Positions 8,082 to 18,767 of a DNA stretch of 64,000 nt are shown piece by piece; position 1 is the first letter of the stretch, and each line of letters begins with the position of its first letter. The DNA comes from Mesobacillus persicus. Its GTDB lineage: Bacteria; Bacillota; Bacilli; Bacillales; Cytobacillaceae. The notes beneath the pieces were generated by a model that made no database searches, was not told where the DNA came from, and worked only from the letters and a program-made list of their open reading frames with translations. The stretch lies in assembly GCF_900109925.1 (NCBI RefSeq), contig NZ_FOBW01000003.1:124001-188000 (forward strand). Direction: 5' to 3'. The translations under genes were made by a program, and so were the position numbers.

Positions 8082-9320
8082 ATGAACGCTGAAATTATTG
8101 CGGTAGGTTCAGAATTATTGCTTGGGCAAATTAACAACACAAACGCTAGATTTTTGTCAGCGCAATTGGCTAGTGTTGGTGTGAATGTATATTTTCATAC
8201 AGTGGTAGGGGATAACCCTTCAAGGCTGGAGAAAGTGCTAGAAGTGGCAGGGGAACGCTCTGACTTGATTATTTTAACAGGTGGTCTCGGACCCACAAAG
8301 GATGACCTTACAAAAGAAACGATTGCCAAACACATTGGGGTGGACCTTGCACTCGATGAGGTGGCAATGGCGTCAATCGAGGGGTATTTTAAAAGAACCA
8401 ATCGTGTGATGACAGAAAACAACCGGAAGCAGGCGCTGGTTCTAAAGGGCTCGGAGGTCTTGCCCAATGACCATGGAATGGCACCGGGGATGATGTTCAC
8501 GAGTGGAAAGCGACACTATATGTTGTTGCCCGGCCCACCAAGTGAAATGGAGCCAATGTTTACTAAATATGGAATACCGGCAATTACAACAAAAATGGGC
8601 GAACAAGCGAAAATTGTCTCGCGAGTTCTTCGTTTTTTTGGAATTGGAGAAGCGGCACTTGAAACAAAGCTAGAAGATCTTATTGAGAAGCAAAGCAATC
8701 CTACGATTGCACCACTTGCCTCAGAATCGGAAGTAACCGTCCGACTAACAGCTAGGGATCAATCTGAAGAACATGCAATCAAGCTAATTGATGAATTGGA
8801 AGCGAAAATTCTTGAGCGGGTCGGCGCTTACTTCTATGGCTATAATGAAACCTCGCTGATTAACGAACTGGCTATGCGATTAAAAGGTCGAGGTTTAACC
8901 ATTGCTGCTGCAGAAAGCTTGACCGGTGGAATGTTTCAAGAACAGCTAACATCCGTGCCTGGAGCTAGTGCAATATTAAAGGGCGGTGTCGTGTGCTATA
9001 GCAATGAAGCAAAAATAAACATCGTAAACGTCCGTAAAGAAACCATTGAAGAGAATGGATCGGTTAGTGCGGCTTGTGCTCAGGAGTTAGCGGAGAATGC
9101 AGCTAAGCTTTTTGGGGCAGATCTAGGGATTAGCTTTACGGGGGTTGCAGGACCGGAGGAGCTCGAAGGCCACCCGGCAGGCACGGTGTTTATTGGGATT
9201 CATCAAAAAGGGAAACCAACAATCACAGAGAAGCTTCAGCTTGCAGGTACGCGGGAAATCAATCGTATTCGTGCAGTAAAGCATGGTTGCCGACTTTTGA
9301 TCAATAGTTTGAAAGAATAG
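8082..9320 (+). CDS. cinA: Competence/damage-inducible protein CinA, nicotinamide-nucleotide amidase type
   Basis: This 412-residue protein has two domains. The N-terminal MoaB/MogA-like domain (about 1-170) carries the GSELLLGQ and [10 protein letters not shown] motifs; the C-terminal amidase domain (about 255-412) carries AAESLTGG and [10 protein letters not shown]. The C-terminal domain of this family deamidates nicotinamide mononucleotide. In Firmicutes cinA is usually just upstream of recA and is linked to competence, as here. The start at 8082 follows GGGGGAAA; a longer frame from 8037 has no ribosome site. Confidence 0.94.
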   Translation: MNAEIIAVGSELLLGQINNTNARFLSAQLASVGVNVYFHTVVGDNPSRLEKVLEVAGERSDLIILTGGLGPTKDDLTKETIAKHIGVDLALDEVAMASIEGYFKRTNRVMTENNRKQALVLKGSEVLPNDHGMAPGMMFTSGKRHYMLLPGPPSEMEPMFTKYGIPAITTKMGEQAKIVSRVLRFFGIGEAALETKLEDLIEKQSNPTIAPLASESEVTVRLTARDQSEEHAIKLIDELEAKILERVGAYFYGYNETSLINELAMRLKGRGLTIAAAESLTGGMFQEQLTSVPGASAILKGGVVCYSNEAKINIVNVRKETIEENGSVSAACAQELAENAAKLFGADLGISFTGVAGPEELEGHPAGTVFIGIHQKGKPTITEKLQLAGTREINRIRAVKHGCRLLINSLKE

Positions 9321-9339
9321 AAATAGAGTGTAAAAACCA

Positions 9340-9380
9340 AGGCCCCGCTTGAGAATAATTGAGCGAGGGCCTATTTGATT
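9340..9380 (+). terminator. Terminator after cinA
   Basis: The stem AGGCCC-CGCT / AGCG-A-GGGCCT has one bulged base and is followed by a T-rich stretch. It separates cinA from recA, so recA is driven mainly by its own SOS promoter. Confidence 0.75.
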
Positions 9381-9492
9381 TTATAAAATTTCAGCCTTGA
9401 AAAGAACAATTCCAACTTACCTTTTTACGTCAACATAATAAAAAATACATTTAAAAATCACTTTTTTAGCGAAACTTACCAATCAAAAATAT

Positions 9493-9544
9493 CGAATGAA
9501 TGTTCGTTTTTTTGCTCGACAAACAACGAAAAAAAAGGTATAGT
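9493..9544 (+). promoter_or_regulatory. recA promoter with LexA (SOS) box
   Basis: CGAATGAATGTTCG at 9493-9506 matches the Bacillus LexA box CGAAC-N4-GTTCG at nine of ten specified bases. A sigma-A promoter follows: TCGACA (9516-9521), 17-base spacer, TATAGT (9539-9544). The box lies just upstream of the -35, and lexA itself is in the window at 37751. The 290-base gap 9321-9610 contains only this promoter and the cinA terminator. Confidence 0.88.
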
Positions 9545-9610
9545 ATGAGTAGTAATTCGAATAGAAATAAGGTTCGGACCAGAACGTTTGGTAAAGGGAG
9601 GAAATAATTA

Positions 9611-10651
9611 GTGAGTGATCGTAAAGCGGCCTTAGATATGGCATTAAAACAAATAGAAAAGCAATTTGGTAAAGGTTCAATAATGAAGTTAGGTGAACAA
9701 ACAGACCGTAGAGTATCCACTAGTCCTAGTGGTTCGATTGCGTTGGATGTCGCCCTTGGAATTGGTGGTTATCCACGCGGACGTGTAATTGAAATTTATG
9801 GACCTGAAAGTTCTGGTAAAACAACTGTGTCTCTTCATGCAATTGCAGAAGTGCAGGCTTCAGGAGGACAAGCAGCTTTCATCGATGCGGAGCATGCGCT
9901 CGATCCAGTCTATGCTCAAAAACTGGGTGTTAACATCGATGAATTATTGCTTTCTCAGCCAGATACTGGTGAGCAAGCATTAGAAATTGCTGAAGCACTT
10001 GTACGAAGTGGCGCGGTTGATATTCTAGTTATTGACTCAGTTGCTGCTCTAGTTCCGAAGGCGGAAATTGAAGGAGAAATGGGAGATTCCCATATGGGAC
10101 TTCAAGCAAGGATGATGTCGCAGGCCCTTCGTAAGCTGTCAGGAGCTATTAACAAATCCAATACAATTGCGATTTTCATCAACCAGATTCGTGAAAAGAT
10201 TGGTGTTATGTTTGGAAACCCCGAGACAACTCCAGGTGGACGTGCGCTTAAATTCTATTCCAGCGTTCGTCTTGAAGTACGCCGTGCAGAATCCTTAAAG
10301 CAAGGCAATGATATTGTCGGGAACAAAACAAAAATTAAAGTAGTTAAAAACAAGGTAGCTCCTCCTTTCAAGGTAGCTGAAGTGGATATTATGTACGGAG
10401 AGGGAATCTCTAGAGAAGGAGAAATCATTGATATCGGTGCTGAACTGGATATCGTTCTTAAGAGTGGGTCTTGGTATTCCTATAATAATGAGCGAGTTGG
10501 ACAGGGACGTGAGAATGCAAAACAGTTCTTGAAAGAAAACCCTGCTATTCGTCTTGAAATTCAACAAAAAATTCGTGACCACTATGGTCTAGATGGCGTA
10601 AAGCCCCTTGATAAATCCGAAGAAGATCAGGAAGAAATGGAGCTTTCTTAA
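9611..10651 (+). CDS. recA: Recombinase RecA
   Basis: This 346-residue ATPase polymerises on single-stranded DNA, carries out strand exchange and stimulates LexA self-cleavage. Walker A is GPESSGKTT at residues 64-72, the segment EHALDPVYA follows, and the DNA-binding loops [13 protein letters not shown] and [20 protein letters not shown] are intact. The C-terminal tail is acidic, as usual. It starts with GTG behind AAAGGGAGG and is under the LexA box upstream. Confidence 0.98.
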   Translation: MSDRKAALDMALKQIEKQFGKGSIMKLGEQTDRRVSTSPSGSIALDVALGIGGYPRGRVIEIYGPESSGKTTVSLHAIAEVQASGGQAAFIDAEHALDPVYAQKLGVNIDELLLSQPDTGEQALEIAEALVRSGAVDILVIDSVAALVPKAEIEGEMGDSHMGLQARMMSQALRKLSGAINKSNTIAIFINQIREKIGVMFGNPETTPGGRALKFYSSVRLEVRRAESLKQGNDIVGNKTKIKVVKNKVAPPFKVAEVDIMYGEGISREGEIIDIGAELDIVLKSGSWYSYNNERVGQGRENAKQFLKENPAIRLEIQQKIRDHYGLDGVKPLDKSEEDQEEMELS

Positions 10652-10658
10652 TTCAGGA

Positions 10659-10689
10659 AAAAGCAAAGCCGTCTTTGGCTTTGCTTTTT
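10659..10689 (+). terminator. Terminator after recA
   Basis: AAAGCAAAGCC pairs with GGCTTTGCTTT and is followed by a run of T. Confidence 0.93.
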
Positions 10690-10921
10690 TTGTGTGAGAA
10701 ATCTGTTTAAAATTGGAAAAGAAACGTGAGCTCATCGCGGACAACCCCTTGACAATAAAAATGGGAAAACATACAATTAACATGTATATTTTTACTTTTA
10801 CTATTACTAGTAATAAAAACGTTTAAAAGCCTTTGTGCTGTATGTTGACTTGAGAAACAATATACATGCCGACACTTTAAAAAACGTAACAAAAAAGTTC
10901 ATAGCAAGAGGAGGTGAAATG

Positions 10922-12484
10922 ATGGAATTTTTATTACCGATCATCTCCATTTTGCTTGGCCTAATCGTCGGTGCAGTTGTTGGCTATTTTTATCGAAAAT
11001 CCGTTGCAGAGGCAAAAATAGCAGGAGCAAGAAATGCGGCAGAACAGATTCTTGAGGATGCGAAGCGGGATGCGGAAGCATTAAAGAAGGAAGCCCTGCT
11101 TGAAGCAAAGGATGACATTCATAAGCTACGCACAGAAGCGGAACGTGAAGTGCGTGAGCGTAGAAATGAACTGCAAAAACAAGAAAATCGTTTACTGCAA
11201 AAGGAGGAGAATCTTGACCGGAAGGACGAATCGTTAAATAAACGGGAACTTCTTTTGGAGAAGAAAGATGACTCTCTAAACCAAAAACAACAGCATATTG
11301 AACAGATGCAAAGCAAAGTGGACGAAATGGTTCGTGTGCAACAAGCCGAGTTAGAACGAATCTCGAGCTTAACGCGTGATGAGGCAAAATCCATCATTTT
11401 AGAACGTACTGAACAGGAGCTAGCTCACGACACCGCTGTCATGATCAAAGAGAGCGAAAACAGAGCGAAGGAAGAGTCCGACAAGAAAGCGAAGGAGCTA
11501 TTGTCCTTAGCGATCCAGCGTTGCGCTGCAGACCATGTTGCTGAAACAACGGTTTCCGTTGTGAATCTTCCAAATGATGAAATGAAGGGCCGTATCATTG
11601 GCCGTGAAGGACGGAATATTCGGACGTTAGAAACGCTGACAGGAATCGACTTGATCATCGATGATACACCAGAAGCGGTCATTCTATCCGGTTTCGACCC
11701 AATACGCCGTGAAACAGCACGATTAGCACTTGATAAACTTGTCCAGGATGGTCGAATCCACCCAGCAAGAATCGAGGAAATGGTAGAAAAGGCTCGTCGT
11801 GAAGTCGATGAACACATTCGTGAAGTTGGCGAACAGACGACGTTTGAAGTGGGTGTACATGGTCTTCACCCAGATTTAATTAAGATTCTTGGACGATTGA
11901 AATATCGTACGAGTTACGGCCAGAACGTCCTAAAGCATTCTATGGAGGTTGCACAACTTTCAGGACTGCTTGCTGCTGAATTAGGCGAGGACGAAACGCT
12001 TGCAAGGCGTGCAGGTCTATTGCATGACATCGGGAAAGCGATTGACCATGAAGTCGAAGGAAGCCACGTGGAAATTGGTGTTGAACTAGCGACGAAGTAT
12101 AAAGAACACCCAGTCGTTATTAACAGTATTGCTTCCCACCATGGTGACACTGAACCAACTTCAGTTATTGCTGTTCTTGTGGCTGCTGCTGATGCATTGT
12201 CAGCTGCTAGACCGGGAGCGCGTAGTGAGGCACTAGAAAACTATATTCGCCGCTTAGAGAGATTAGAAGAAATTTCTGAATCCTTTGAGGGTGTTGAAAA
12301 GTCTTTTGCCATTCAAGCCGGTCGTGAAATACGAATCATGGTTAAACCAGATTTAATTGATGACCTTCAAGCTCATCGCTTAGCGCGTGACATCAGGAAA
12401 AATATCGAAGAAGAACTCGATTATCCTGGCCATATCAAGGTTACGGTCATTCGTGAAACAAGGGCTGTTGAATACGCTAAATAA
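10922..12484 (+). CDS. rny: Ribonuclease Y
   Basis: This is the 520-residue membrane-anchored endoribonuclease that starts mRNA decay in Bacillus. It has an N-terminal membrane helix (about 4-24), a long charged coiled coil (about 30-200), a KH RNA-binding domain ([13 protein letters not shown]) and an HD domain ([12 protein letters not shown]) with the metal-binding His-Asp pair. Two adjacent ATGs follow AGGAGGTG; the second (10922) has better spacing and gives exactly the family length. RNase Y interacts with YmcA/RicA, encoded at 18768. Confidence 0.97.
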   Translation: MEFLLPIISILLGLIVGAVVGYFYRKSVAEAKIAGARNAAEQILEDAKRDAEALKKEALLEAKDDIHKLRTEAEREVRERRNELQKQENRLLQKEENLDRKDESLNKRELLLEKKDDSLNQKQQHIEQMQSKVDEMVRVQQAELERISSLTRDEAKSIILERTEQELAHDTAVMIKESENRAKEESDKKAKELLSLAIQRCAADHVAETTVSVVNLPNDEMKGRIIGREGRNIRTLETLTGIDLIIDDTPEAVILSGFDPIRRETARLALDKLVQDGRIHPARIEEMVEKARREVDEHIREVGEQTTFEVGVHGLHPDLIKILGRLKYRTSYGQNVLKHSMEVAQLSGLLAAELGEDETLARRAGLLHDIGKAIDHEVEGSHVEIGVELATKYKEHPVVINSIASHHGDTEPTSVIAVLVAAADALSAARPGARSEALENYIRRLERLEEISESFEGVEKSFAIQAGREIRIMVKPDLIDDLQAHRLARDIRKNIEEELDYPGHIKVTVIRETRAVEYAK

Positions 12485-12510
12485 AGCGGTGCTTATGCAC
12501 CGCTTTTTTA
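12483..12510 (+). terminator. Terminator after rny
   Basis: The stem AAAGCGGTGC / GCACCGCTTT with a four-base loop and a T-run overlaps the end of the rny stop codon. Confidence 0.93.
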
Positions 12511-12606
12511 ATATGAGTGAACTTAGAATGAACATAGTGCCTTTTAACAAAGAATAAGAGATACAATTTCATATAGACAAAAAAATAGGTTAGGAATGAA
12601 ACCAAA

Positions 12607-13404
12607 ATGAGAATTTTATTTATCGGCGATGTCGTCGGATCCCCTGGTCGAGACATGGTGAAAGAATACCTTCCCAAGCTTAAAGAAAAGTACCGTCCGA
12701 CCATCACGATTATAAATGGGGAAAATGCTGCGAGTGGCAAAGGGATTAACGAAAATATCTATCGCCAGTTTTTGGAGTGGGGTGCCCAAGCAGTGACCCT
12801 TGGAAATCATGCGTGGGACAAAAAAGAAATCTTTGATTTTATCGACAAAGCGAAATATCTGGTAAGACCAGCGAACTTTCCGGAGGGGACACCAGGTACC
12901 GGGATTGTCTATTTAAAAGTCAATCAGGATGAGGTAGCTGTTATCAACTTGCAGGGAAGAACATTCCTTGCACCGCTTGACTGCCCTTTTACTAAAGCAG
13001 ATGAATTGATAGCTGAGGCACAGAAGCGTACAAACATCATTTTTGTCGATTTTCATGCTGAAGCTACTAGTGAGAAAGAGGCTATGGGTTGGTATCTAGA
13101 TGGCCGTGTAACCGCTGTGGTTGGGACCCATACCCATGTCCAAACAGCAGATGAGCGAATTCTCCCTGGAGGAACTGCCTATCAATCAGATGTGGGGATG
13201 ACAGGCCCGTATGATGGAATCTTAGGTATGGATAGGGAAGCGGTTCTAACACGGTTCTTAACCTCGTTACCGACCCGTTTTGAGGTAAGCACAGGAAGCA
13301 GAACCCAATTATCTGGCGTAATCATCGATCTCGATAAGAAAACAGGGAAAGCTTCCAAGATTCAACGAGTTCGAATCAATGATGACCAACCATTCTTTGG
13401 GTAA
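12607..13404 (+). CDS. ymdB: YmdB-family metallophosphodiesterase
   Basis: This 265-residue enzyme hydrolyses 2',3'-cyclic nucleotides and in B. subtilis controls the switch between motility and biofilm gene expression. Metal-binding motifs appear in order: IGDVVGSPGRD at the N terminus, NGENAASGKGI, LGNHAWD, DFHAEATSEK and GTHTHVQTADE. It follows rny as in B. subtilis, where the pair is linked by RNA metabolism. The ribosome site (TAGGAATG) is weak. Confidence 0.95.
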   Translation: MRILFIGDVVGSPGRDMVKEYLPKLKEKYRPTITIINGENAASGKGINENIYRQFLEWGAQAVTLGNHAWDKKEIFDFIDKAKYLVRPANFPEGTPGTGIVYLKVNQDEVAVINLQGRTFLAPLDCPFTKADELIAEAQKRTNIIFVDFHAEATSEKEAMGWYLDGRVTAVVGTHTHVQTADERILPGGTAYQSDVGMTGPYDGILGMDREAVLTRFLTSLPTRFEVSTGSRTQLSGVIIDLDKKTGKASKIQRVRINDDQPFFG

Positions 13405-13585
13405 GTTCAAACTAAATTTGCAGCTGAAGCAACAATAGCAAATTTTTAAAAGCCTCCTTATTTTTTAAACAGCTCGGTTATATCCCTGGAATTTCCTGAA
13501 TATAGTATCAGTGGAACAACTTACCCTGAAGTAGTGAATTAGAGGGCATTCAGGTTTTGAGGGATTAAATAAGGAGGAGCTAGGA

Positions 13586-13846
13586 ATGGAGATATTAAAA
13601 GTTTCAGCAAAATCTAACCCTAATTCTGTAGCTGGTGCGCTTGCAGGAGTTCTGCGTGAAAGAGGAAATGCAGAAATTCAGGCAATCGGTGCGGGTGCAT
13701 TGAATCAGGCCGTGAAGGCAGTAGCTATCGCAAGAGGATTTGTAGCGCCTAGCGGAGTAGATCTGATTTGCATCCCGGCATTTACCGATATCCTGATAGA
13801 TGGAGAGGAACGTACCGCTATAAAACTGATTATCGAACCGAGGTAA
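13586..13846 (+). CDS. spoVS: Stage V sporulation protein S
   Basis: This is an 86-residue Alba-like protein of the strongly conserved SpoVS family, needed for normal septation and late coat/cortex assembly in B. subtilis. The whole sequence fits the family, including AGALAGVLRERG and GAGALNQAVKAVAIARGF. The ribosome site is AAGGAGG. In B. subtilis the gene is read by sigma-H; upstream GAAT at 13498 with CGGTTAT about 17 bases before it is a poor but possible sigma-H promoter. Confidence 0.97.
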   Translation: MEILKVSAKSNPNSVAGALAGVLRERGNAEIQAIGAGALNQAVKAVAIARGFVAPSGVDLICIPAFTDILIDGEERTAIKLIIEPR

Positions 13847-13933
13847 TGAGGGGGCTAGTATCACGATTGTTAGTGGTAATAGGTCAAACGCACTTATTTA
13901 TTGCATCCTGTCACGAACAGAATATAATTAAAA

Positions 13934-13974
13934 AATCCATCTGTCAGAACGAGAGGGCAGATGGACTTTTTTTG
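13934..13974 (+). terminator. Terminator downstream of spoVS
   Basis: TCCATCTGTC pairs with GGCAGATGGA and is followed by a seven-T run. It is 90 bases after the spoVS stop. Confidence 0.88.
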
Positions 13975-14201
13975 TTTAAAACTGTTAAAATATTACATAT
14001 ATTATTATCTTAACATAAGAGAATGCTTATTTTGTACTTTTAGAAGAAAGAGTAAGTTCCTGTAAAATCAAGGGTTTGCAGGCTAAGTCACGAGCATTCT
14101 GATTTGATTTATTTAGAGAAAACTAAAAAATAAAAAAATATTCATATTTTGTTCAATATTTAGTCCCAAAGGGTTGCTTTTTTTTCAGCATAGGTCTAGA
14201 A

Positions 14202-14217
14202 TTGAAAGCGTTTAGTA
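14202..14217 (+). promoter_or_regulatory. Possible CcpA (cre) half-conserved site upstream of korA
   Basis: TTGAAAGCGTTTAGTA matches the first twelve positions of the cre pattern WTGNAARCGNWWNCAW but has G-T in place of the final CA. It could place korAB under carbon catabolite control. The match is incomplete and may be chance. Confidence 0.3.
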
Positions 14218-14343
14218 CCCCTCCAAGTTGTTAAGTTAAAGGAAAGTAAGAGCGTTATTTCTAGTGATTTACTTGGATAAGTGCTAAAATTATTTATGGA
14301 ATAGATTTACATACTTTTTAACGTAACTAAAGGGGTGTAGGAG

Positions 14344-16080
14344 ATGATCAATCAACTTTCATGGAAAGTTGGAGGACAGCAAGGAGAAGGAATTGAAAGT
14401 ACCGGGGAAATATTTGCGATAGCTCTAAACCGATTAGGTTATTATTTATATGGCTATCGTCACTTTTCTTCACGTATCAAAGGTGGCCATACGAATAACA
14501 AAATTCGAGTGAGTACGACACAGGTTCGTTCCATTTCTGATGATTTGGACATCCTAGTTGCCTTTGACCAAGAGACCATTGATGTGAACTACAAAGAACT
14601 TCACGCAAATGGTGTGATTATGGCGGATGCAAAGTTTGGACCAAAGGAACCTGAAGATACTGAAGCTGCATTGTATGCGGTTCCATTTACAGAAATTGCT
14701 ACAGAACTTGGAACATCTCTGATGAAGAACATGGTTGCGATTGGTGCAACAAGTGCCGTTTTGGATTTGGAAATTCAAGTGTTTGAAGAAGTGGTTCAAG
14801 AAATTTTTGGACGTAAAGGCCAACAAGTGGTCGATAAGAATATGGAAGCCATTAAAGCTGGCTATGAATATATGAAAGAACAATTAGGTTCTAAAAATGA
14901 AACGATGCAGCTTGAAAAAGCTGATGGACAAAAGCGTTTGTTCATGATTGGAAACGATGCAATCGCTTTAGGAGCGCTTGCTGGTGGATGTCGATTTATG
15001 GCAGCATACCCAATTACTCCAGCTTCAGAAATCATGGAATACCTAATTAAGAAATTACCTGCAGTCGGTGGAACGGTTATTCAAACAGAAGATGAAATCG
15101 CTGCTGTAACAATGGCAATCGGAGCAAACTACGGTGGTGTACGTACAATCACTGCATCTGCTGGTCCTGGTTTATCTCTTAAAATGGAAGCAATCGGCTT
15201 ATCAGGGATTACAGAAACTCCATTAGTTATTGTTGATACACAGCGTGGTGGCCCTTCTACAGGTCTTCCAACGAAACAGGAGCAATCAGACTTAATGGCA
15301 ATGATTTACGGTACGCATGGAGAGATTCCTAAAATTGTTATGGCTCCTAGTACAGTGCAGGAAGCTTTCTATGATACAGCAGAGGCTTTCAATCTAGCAG
15401 AAGAGTACCAATGCCCTGTCATTATTTTAACGGATCTACAACTTTCTTTAGGAAAGCAAACAGTAGAACCATTAGATTATGGAAAAGTAGAAGTTCGTCG
15501 TGGAAAGCTTCAAACGGGTGAACTACCAGAGCTTGAAAATAAAGGCTATTTTAAACGTTTTGAAGTAACGGAAGATGGCGTTTCTCCTCGTGTGATTCCA
15601 GGAATGAAAAATGGAATTCACCATGTTACAGGTGTTGAGCACGAAGAAACAGGGAAACCTTCTGAGTCTGCGGCTAATCGTATTGCACAGATGGATAAGC
15701 GTTTCCGTAAGATTAGTAATCTTAAATTTAATACTCCAGTTCACAAGAACGCTCCGCATGAAGAAGCAGATTTGTTGATTATTGGTTTCAACTCAACAAG
15801 AGGGGCAATCGAGGAAGCAATGGGCCGATTAGAGCAGGACGGCGTGAAAGTAAACCATGCGCAAATCCGCTTGATTCACCCATTCCCAGTTGATGAGCTA
15901 CTTCCGCTTGTGAAATCTGCAAAGAAAATTGCAGTAATTGAGAACAATGCGACAGGTCAACTAGCGAATATTCTAAAAATGAATGTCGGTCATGCCGAAA
16001 AGGTTAACAAAGTGCTGAAGTATGACGGAAATCCATTTTTGCCGCATGAAATTCATACGAAATGCAAGGAGTTGTTCTAA
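14344..16080 (+). CDS. korA: 2-oxoacid:ferredoxin oxidoreductase, fused gamma-alpha subunit
   Basis: This 578-residue subunit joins a gamma domain (about 1-190: GGQQGEGIESTGEIFA, SSRIKGGHTNNKIR) to the alpha (PFOR) domain (from about 200: GAYPITPASEIME-like segment, then TITASAGPGLSLKMEAIGLS). With KorB it oxidises a 2-oxoacid, probably 2-oxoglutarate, with CoA and passes electrons to ferredoxin. The fused arrangement is normal for this KorAB type. It is translationally coupled to korB. Substrate is inferred from family; 2-oxoglutarate or a branched-chain oxoacid cannot be separated here. Confidence 0.9.
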   Translation: MINQLSWKVGGQQGEGIESTGEIFAIALNRLGYYLYGYRHFSSRIKGGHTNNKIRVSTTQVRSISDDLDILVAFDQETIDVNYKELHANGVIMADAKFGPKEPEDTEAALYAVPFTEIATELGTSLMKNMVAIGATSAVLDLEIQVFEEVVQEIFGRKGQQVVDKNMEAIKAGYEYMKEQLGSKNETMQLEKADGQKRLFMIGNDAIALGALAGGCRFMAAYPITPASEIMEYLIKKLPAVGGTVIQTEDEIAAVTMAIGANYGGVRTITASAGPGLSLKMEAIGLSGITETPLVIVDTQRGGPSTGLPTKQEQSDLMAMIYGTHGEIPKIVMAPSTVQEAFYDTAEAFNLAEEYQCPVIILTDLQLSLGKQTVEPLDYGKVEVRRGKLQTGELPELENKGYFKRFEVTEDGVSPRVIPGMKNGIHHVTGVEHEETGKPSESAANRIAQMDKRFRKISNLKFNTPVHKNAPHEEADLLIIGFNSTRGAIEEAMGRLEQDGVKVNHAQIRLIHPFPVDELLPLVKSAKKIAVIENNATGQLANILKMNVGHAEKVNKVLKYDGNPFLPHEIHTKCKELF

Positions 16081-16947
16081 ATGGCCACATTTAAAGACTT
16101 TCGAAACAATGTAAAACCTAACTGGTGCCCTGGTTGTGGCGATTTCTCAGTACAGGCAGCGATGCAGCGTGCAGCAGCGAACGTTGGACTTGAGCCTGAG
16201 AATTTGGCTGTTGTTTCTGGAATCGGCTGTTCTGGGCGTATCTCAGGATATATTAATTCATACGGATTCCATGGGATCCACGGTCGTTCATTACCAATTG
16301 CACAAGGTGTGAAAATGGCAAACCGTGACTTAACGGTTATTGCTTCTGGTGGGGACGGAGATGGATTTGCGATTGGGATGGGACATACCATTCACGCAAT
16401 CCGCCGTAACATCGATATCACTTACATCGTAATGGATAACCAAATTTACGGCTTAACAAAGGGACAAACATCCCCTCGTTCAGCAGCAGGCTTCAAAACA
16501 AAATCAACACCATTAGGATCTATTGAGCAAGCGATTTCTCCAATGGAAATGGCATTAACAGCTGGTGCAACCTTTGTTGCTCAAAGCTTCTCAACAGACC
16601 TTAAAGATTTGACTGCTTTGATTGAAGCGGGAATTAACCATAAAGGTTTCTCTCTAATCAACGTTTTCAGTCCATGTGTTACGTATAATAAGGTAAATAC
16701 GTATGATTGGTTTAAAGAAAATCTTACAAAACTTAGCGATATTGAAGGCTACGATCCATCAAATCGTGAAGATGCGATGCAAACACTAATGAAACATGAT
16801 GGTCTAGTTACTGGACTTATCTATCAAAATACAGAGCGTAAATCTTATCAAGAATTGATTAATGGGTACTCAGAAACTCCACTTTCTCAAGCTGATCTTT
16901 CTCTTGACCAAGAGTATTTTGATAAACTTACAGCTGAATTTATCTAA
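16081..16947 (+). CDS. korB: 2-oxoacid:ferredoxin oxidoreductase, beta subunit
   Basis: This 288-residue subunit binds thiamine diphosphate: GGDGDGFAIGMGHTIHA followed by the NxxYGLTKGQTSPRS segment. Cysteines in NWCPGCGDF near the N terminus, with Cys in GIGCSGR and SPCVTY, are the ligands of the single [4Fe-4S] cluster in this enzyme class. Its ATG follows the korA stop with no gap. A strong terminator closes the two-gene operon. Confidence 0.92.
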   Translation: MATFKDFRNNVKPNWCPGCGDFSVQAAMQRAAANVGLEPENLAVVSGIGCSGRISGYINSYGFHGIHGRSLPIAQGVKMANRDLTVIASGGDGDGFAIGMGHTIHAIRRNIDITYIVMDNQIYGLTKGQTSPRSAAGFKTKSTPLGSIEQAISPMEMALTAGATFVAQSFSTDLKDLTALIEAGINHKGFSLINVFSPCVTYNKVNTYDWFKENLTKLSDIEGYDPSNREDAMQTLMKHDGLVTGLIYQNTERKSYQELINGYSETPLSQADLSLDQEYFDKLTAEFI

Positions 16948-16953
16948 AGCTAG

Positions 16954-16981
16954 AAACCCCAACATCTGTTGGGGTTTTTTA
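16954..16981 (+). terminator. Terminator after korAB
   Basis: AACCCCAAC pairs with GTTGGGGTT around a four-base loop, followed by six T. Confidence 0.95.
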
Positions 16982-17221
16982 ATTGCAGGGGATTGATATG
17001 GTTTCATTCTCAGTTAGTTTTTACATGGGATATTTTGTGCACTCTTCGAGGTTGTTATTTTGATATAATTAAATACAGTGGGTTTCTCTATAAAGATATC
17101 TTACTTGAACGCTAGAACTGTGATATATGATATTGTTTGTCGGTCTTTTAACCGTTATAATTACTTATTGTATGTTTATATCTTTAAAATTATTTTCACT
17201 TTAAGAAAGGAGTAAAAAAAC

Positions 17222-18766
17222 ATGAATGAAAAACAACGCCTAGAAGGCCAGCACGCTCAAAATGCTAATCCTTCGGACAAAAAATCCGATAAGGATTATA
17301 GCAAGTACTTTGAAACGGTTTTTGCGCCACCTTCTTTAAAGGATGCAAAAAAGCGTGGCAAAGAAGAAGTTAAGTACCATAATGATTTCCAAATTTCCGA
17401 GGAATTCCGCGGGATGGGAAAAGGTAGAAAGTTTTATATTCGGACCTATGGCTGCCAGATGAACGAACATGATACAGAGGTAATGGCTGGGATCTTTATG
17501 GCTTTAGGCTATGAACCAACAGATTCGGTTAATGATGCCAACGTTATCCTTCTAAATACATGTGCAATTCGTGAAAATGCTGAAAATAAGGTATTTGGTG
17601 AGCTTGGTCATTTGAAGCATTTGAAAACAGAAAAACCTGACTTGCTCTTAGGTGTATGTGGATGTATGTCCCAGGAAGAATCGGTAGTAAATAAAATCCT
17701 CAAGACTTATAACCAAGTAGATATCATTTTTGGAACTCATAATATCCACCGTCTACCAAATATTCTACAAGAAGCCTATATGTCGAAGGAAATGGTTGTT
17801 GAGGTATGGTCGAAAGAAGGGGATGTCATTGAAAACCTTCCTAAAGTCCGCCGTGGAAACATCAAAGGCTGGGTCAACATCATGTACGGCTGTGATAAAT
17901 TCTGTACGTACTGTATCGTTCCGTTTACACGTGGGAAAGAACGTAGTCGCCGTCCAGATGAAATCATTCAGGAAGTACGTGAGCTAGCTGCTCAAGGATA
18001 TCAAGAAATTACATTGCTTGGACAAAACGTAAATGCTTATGGAAAAGATTTCGAGGACAGTAAGTATGGCCTTGGTGACTTAATGGACGAAATTCGTCAC
18101 ATTGGAATTCCACGTATTCGCTTTACAACAAGTCATCCGCGGGATTTTGATGATCATTTAATTGAGGTGTTAGCTAAAGGCGGCAACTTAATGGATCATA
18201 TTCATCTTCCGGTTCAATCAGGTTCGACAGATGTCCTGAAAATCATGGCACGTAAATATACGCGTGAGCAGTATCTAGAGCTCGTACGTAAAATTAAAGA
18301 AGCCATTCCTAATGTTTCGTTAACAACCGATATTATTGTCGGGTATCCAAATGAAACAGAGGAGCAGTTTGAAGAAACTTTATCATTGTATCGGGAAGTA
18401 GGCTTTGAAGCTGCTTATACATTTATCTACTCTCCACGAGAAGGTACACCAGCAGCGAAAATGCAGGATAATGTACCGATGGAGGTTAAAAAAGAGCGTC
18501 TTCAACGGTTGAATGCCCTAGTCAATGAGCAATCAGCGAAAGCAATGGAAAAGTACAAAGGTCAAACTTTAGAAGTTCTTGTTGAAGGGGAAAGCAAGAA
18601 CAACCCTGATGTCCTTGCCGGCTATACGAATAAAAGTAAGCTAGTAAACTTTGTCGGACCAAAAACAGCAATCGGTAAAATTGTGAAAGTGAAGATTACA
18701 GATGCGAAGACATGGTCTTTAAATGGGGAAATGGTCGAAGAACTACAATCAGCTGAGGTGAAATAG
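17222..18766 (+). CDS. miaB: tRNA-2-methylthio-N6-dimethylallyladenosine synthase
   Basis: This 514-residue radical-SAM methylthiotransferase adds the methylthio group to i6A37 in tRNAs reading UNN codons. The N-terminal cluster ligands are Cys78, Cys114 and Cys148; the radical-SAM cluster is Cys224-x3-Cys228-x2-Cys231 ([12 protein letters not shown]). A C-terminal TRAM domain is present. The about 65-residue charged N-terminal extension is usual in Bacillus. The substrate-making enzyme MiaA is encoded at 27986. The next gene, ymcA, starts two bases after the stop. Confidence 0.97.
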   Translation: MNEKQRLEGQHAQNANPSDKKSDKDYSKYFETVFAPPSLKDAKKRGKEEVKYHNDFQISEEFRGMGKGRKFYIRTYGCQMNEHDTEVMAGIFMALGYEPTDSVNDANVILLNTCAIRENAENKVFGELGHLKHLKTEKPDLLLGVCGCMSQEESVVNKILKTYNQVDIIFGTHNIHRLPNILQEAYMSKEMVVEVWSKEGDVIENLPKVRRGNIKGWVNIMYGCDKFCTYCIVPFTRGKERSRRPDEIIQEVRELAAQGYQEITLLGQNVNAYGKDFEDSKYGLGDLMDEIRHIGIPRIRFTTSHPRDFDDHLIEVLAKGGNLMDHIHLPVQSGSTDVLKIMARKYTREQYLELVRKIKEAIPNVSLTTDIIVGYPNETEEQFEETLSLYREVGFEAAYTFIYSPREGTPAAKMQDNVPMEVKKERLQRLNALVNEQSAKAMEKYKGQTLEVLVEGESKNNPDVLAGYTNKSKLVNFVGPKTAIGKIVKVKITDAKTWSLNGEMVEELQSAEVK

Positions 18767-18767
18767 G

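Larger units (their letters stand above)
13847..14343. other. Gap between spoVS and korA
   Basis: This 497-base stretch holds a terminator for spoVS (13934-13974), an AT-rich region without credible ORF, a catabolite-repression-like site at 14202 and the korA ribosome site AAAGGGGTGTAGGAG. In B. subtilis tdh-kbl occupies this position; no remnant of them is visible. Confidence 0.7.

Noticed and set aside
10941-11387. A 148-residue minus-strand ORF
   Set aside because: It is the shadow of the rny coiled-coil region on the opposite strand.
13768-14013. An 81-residue ORF at the end of spoVS
   Set aside because: It overlaps spoVS out of frame and runs through the terminator; no ribosome site.
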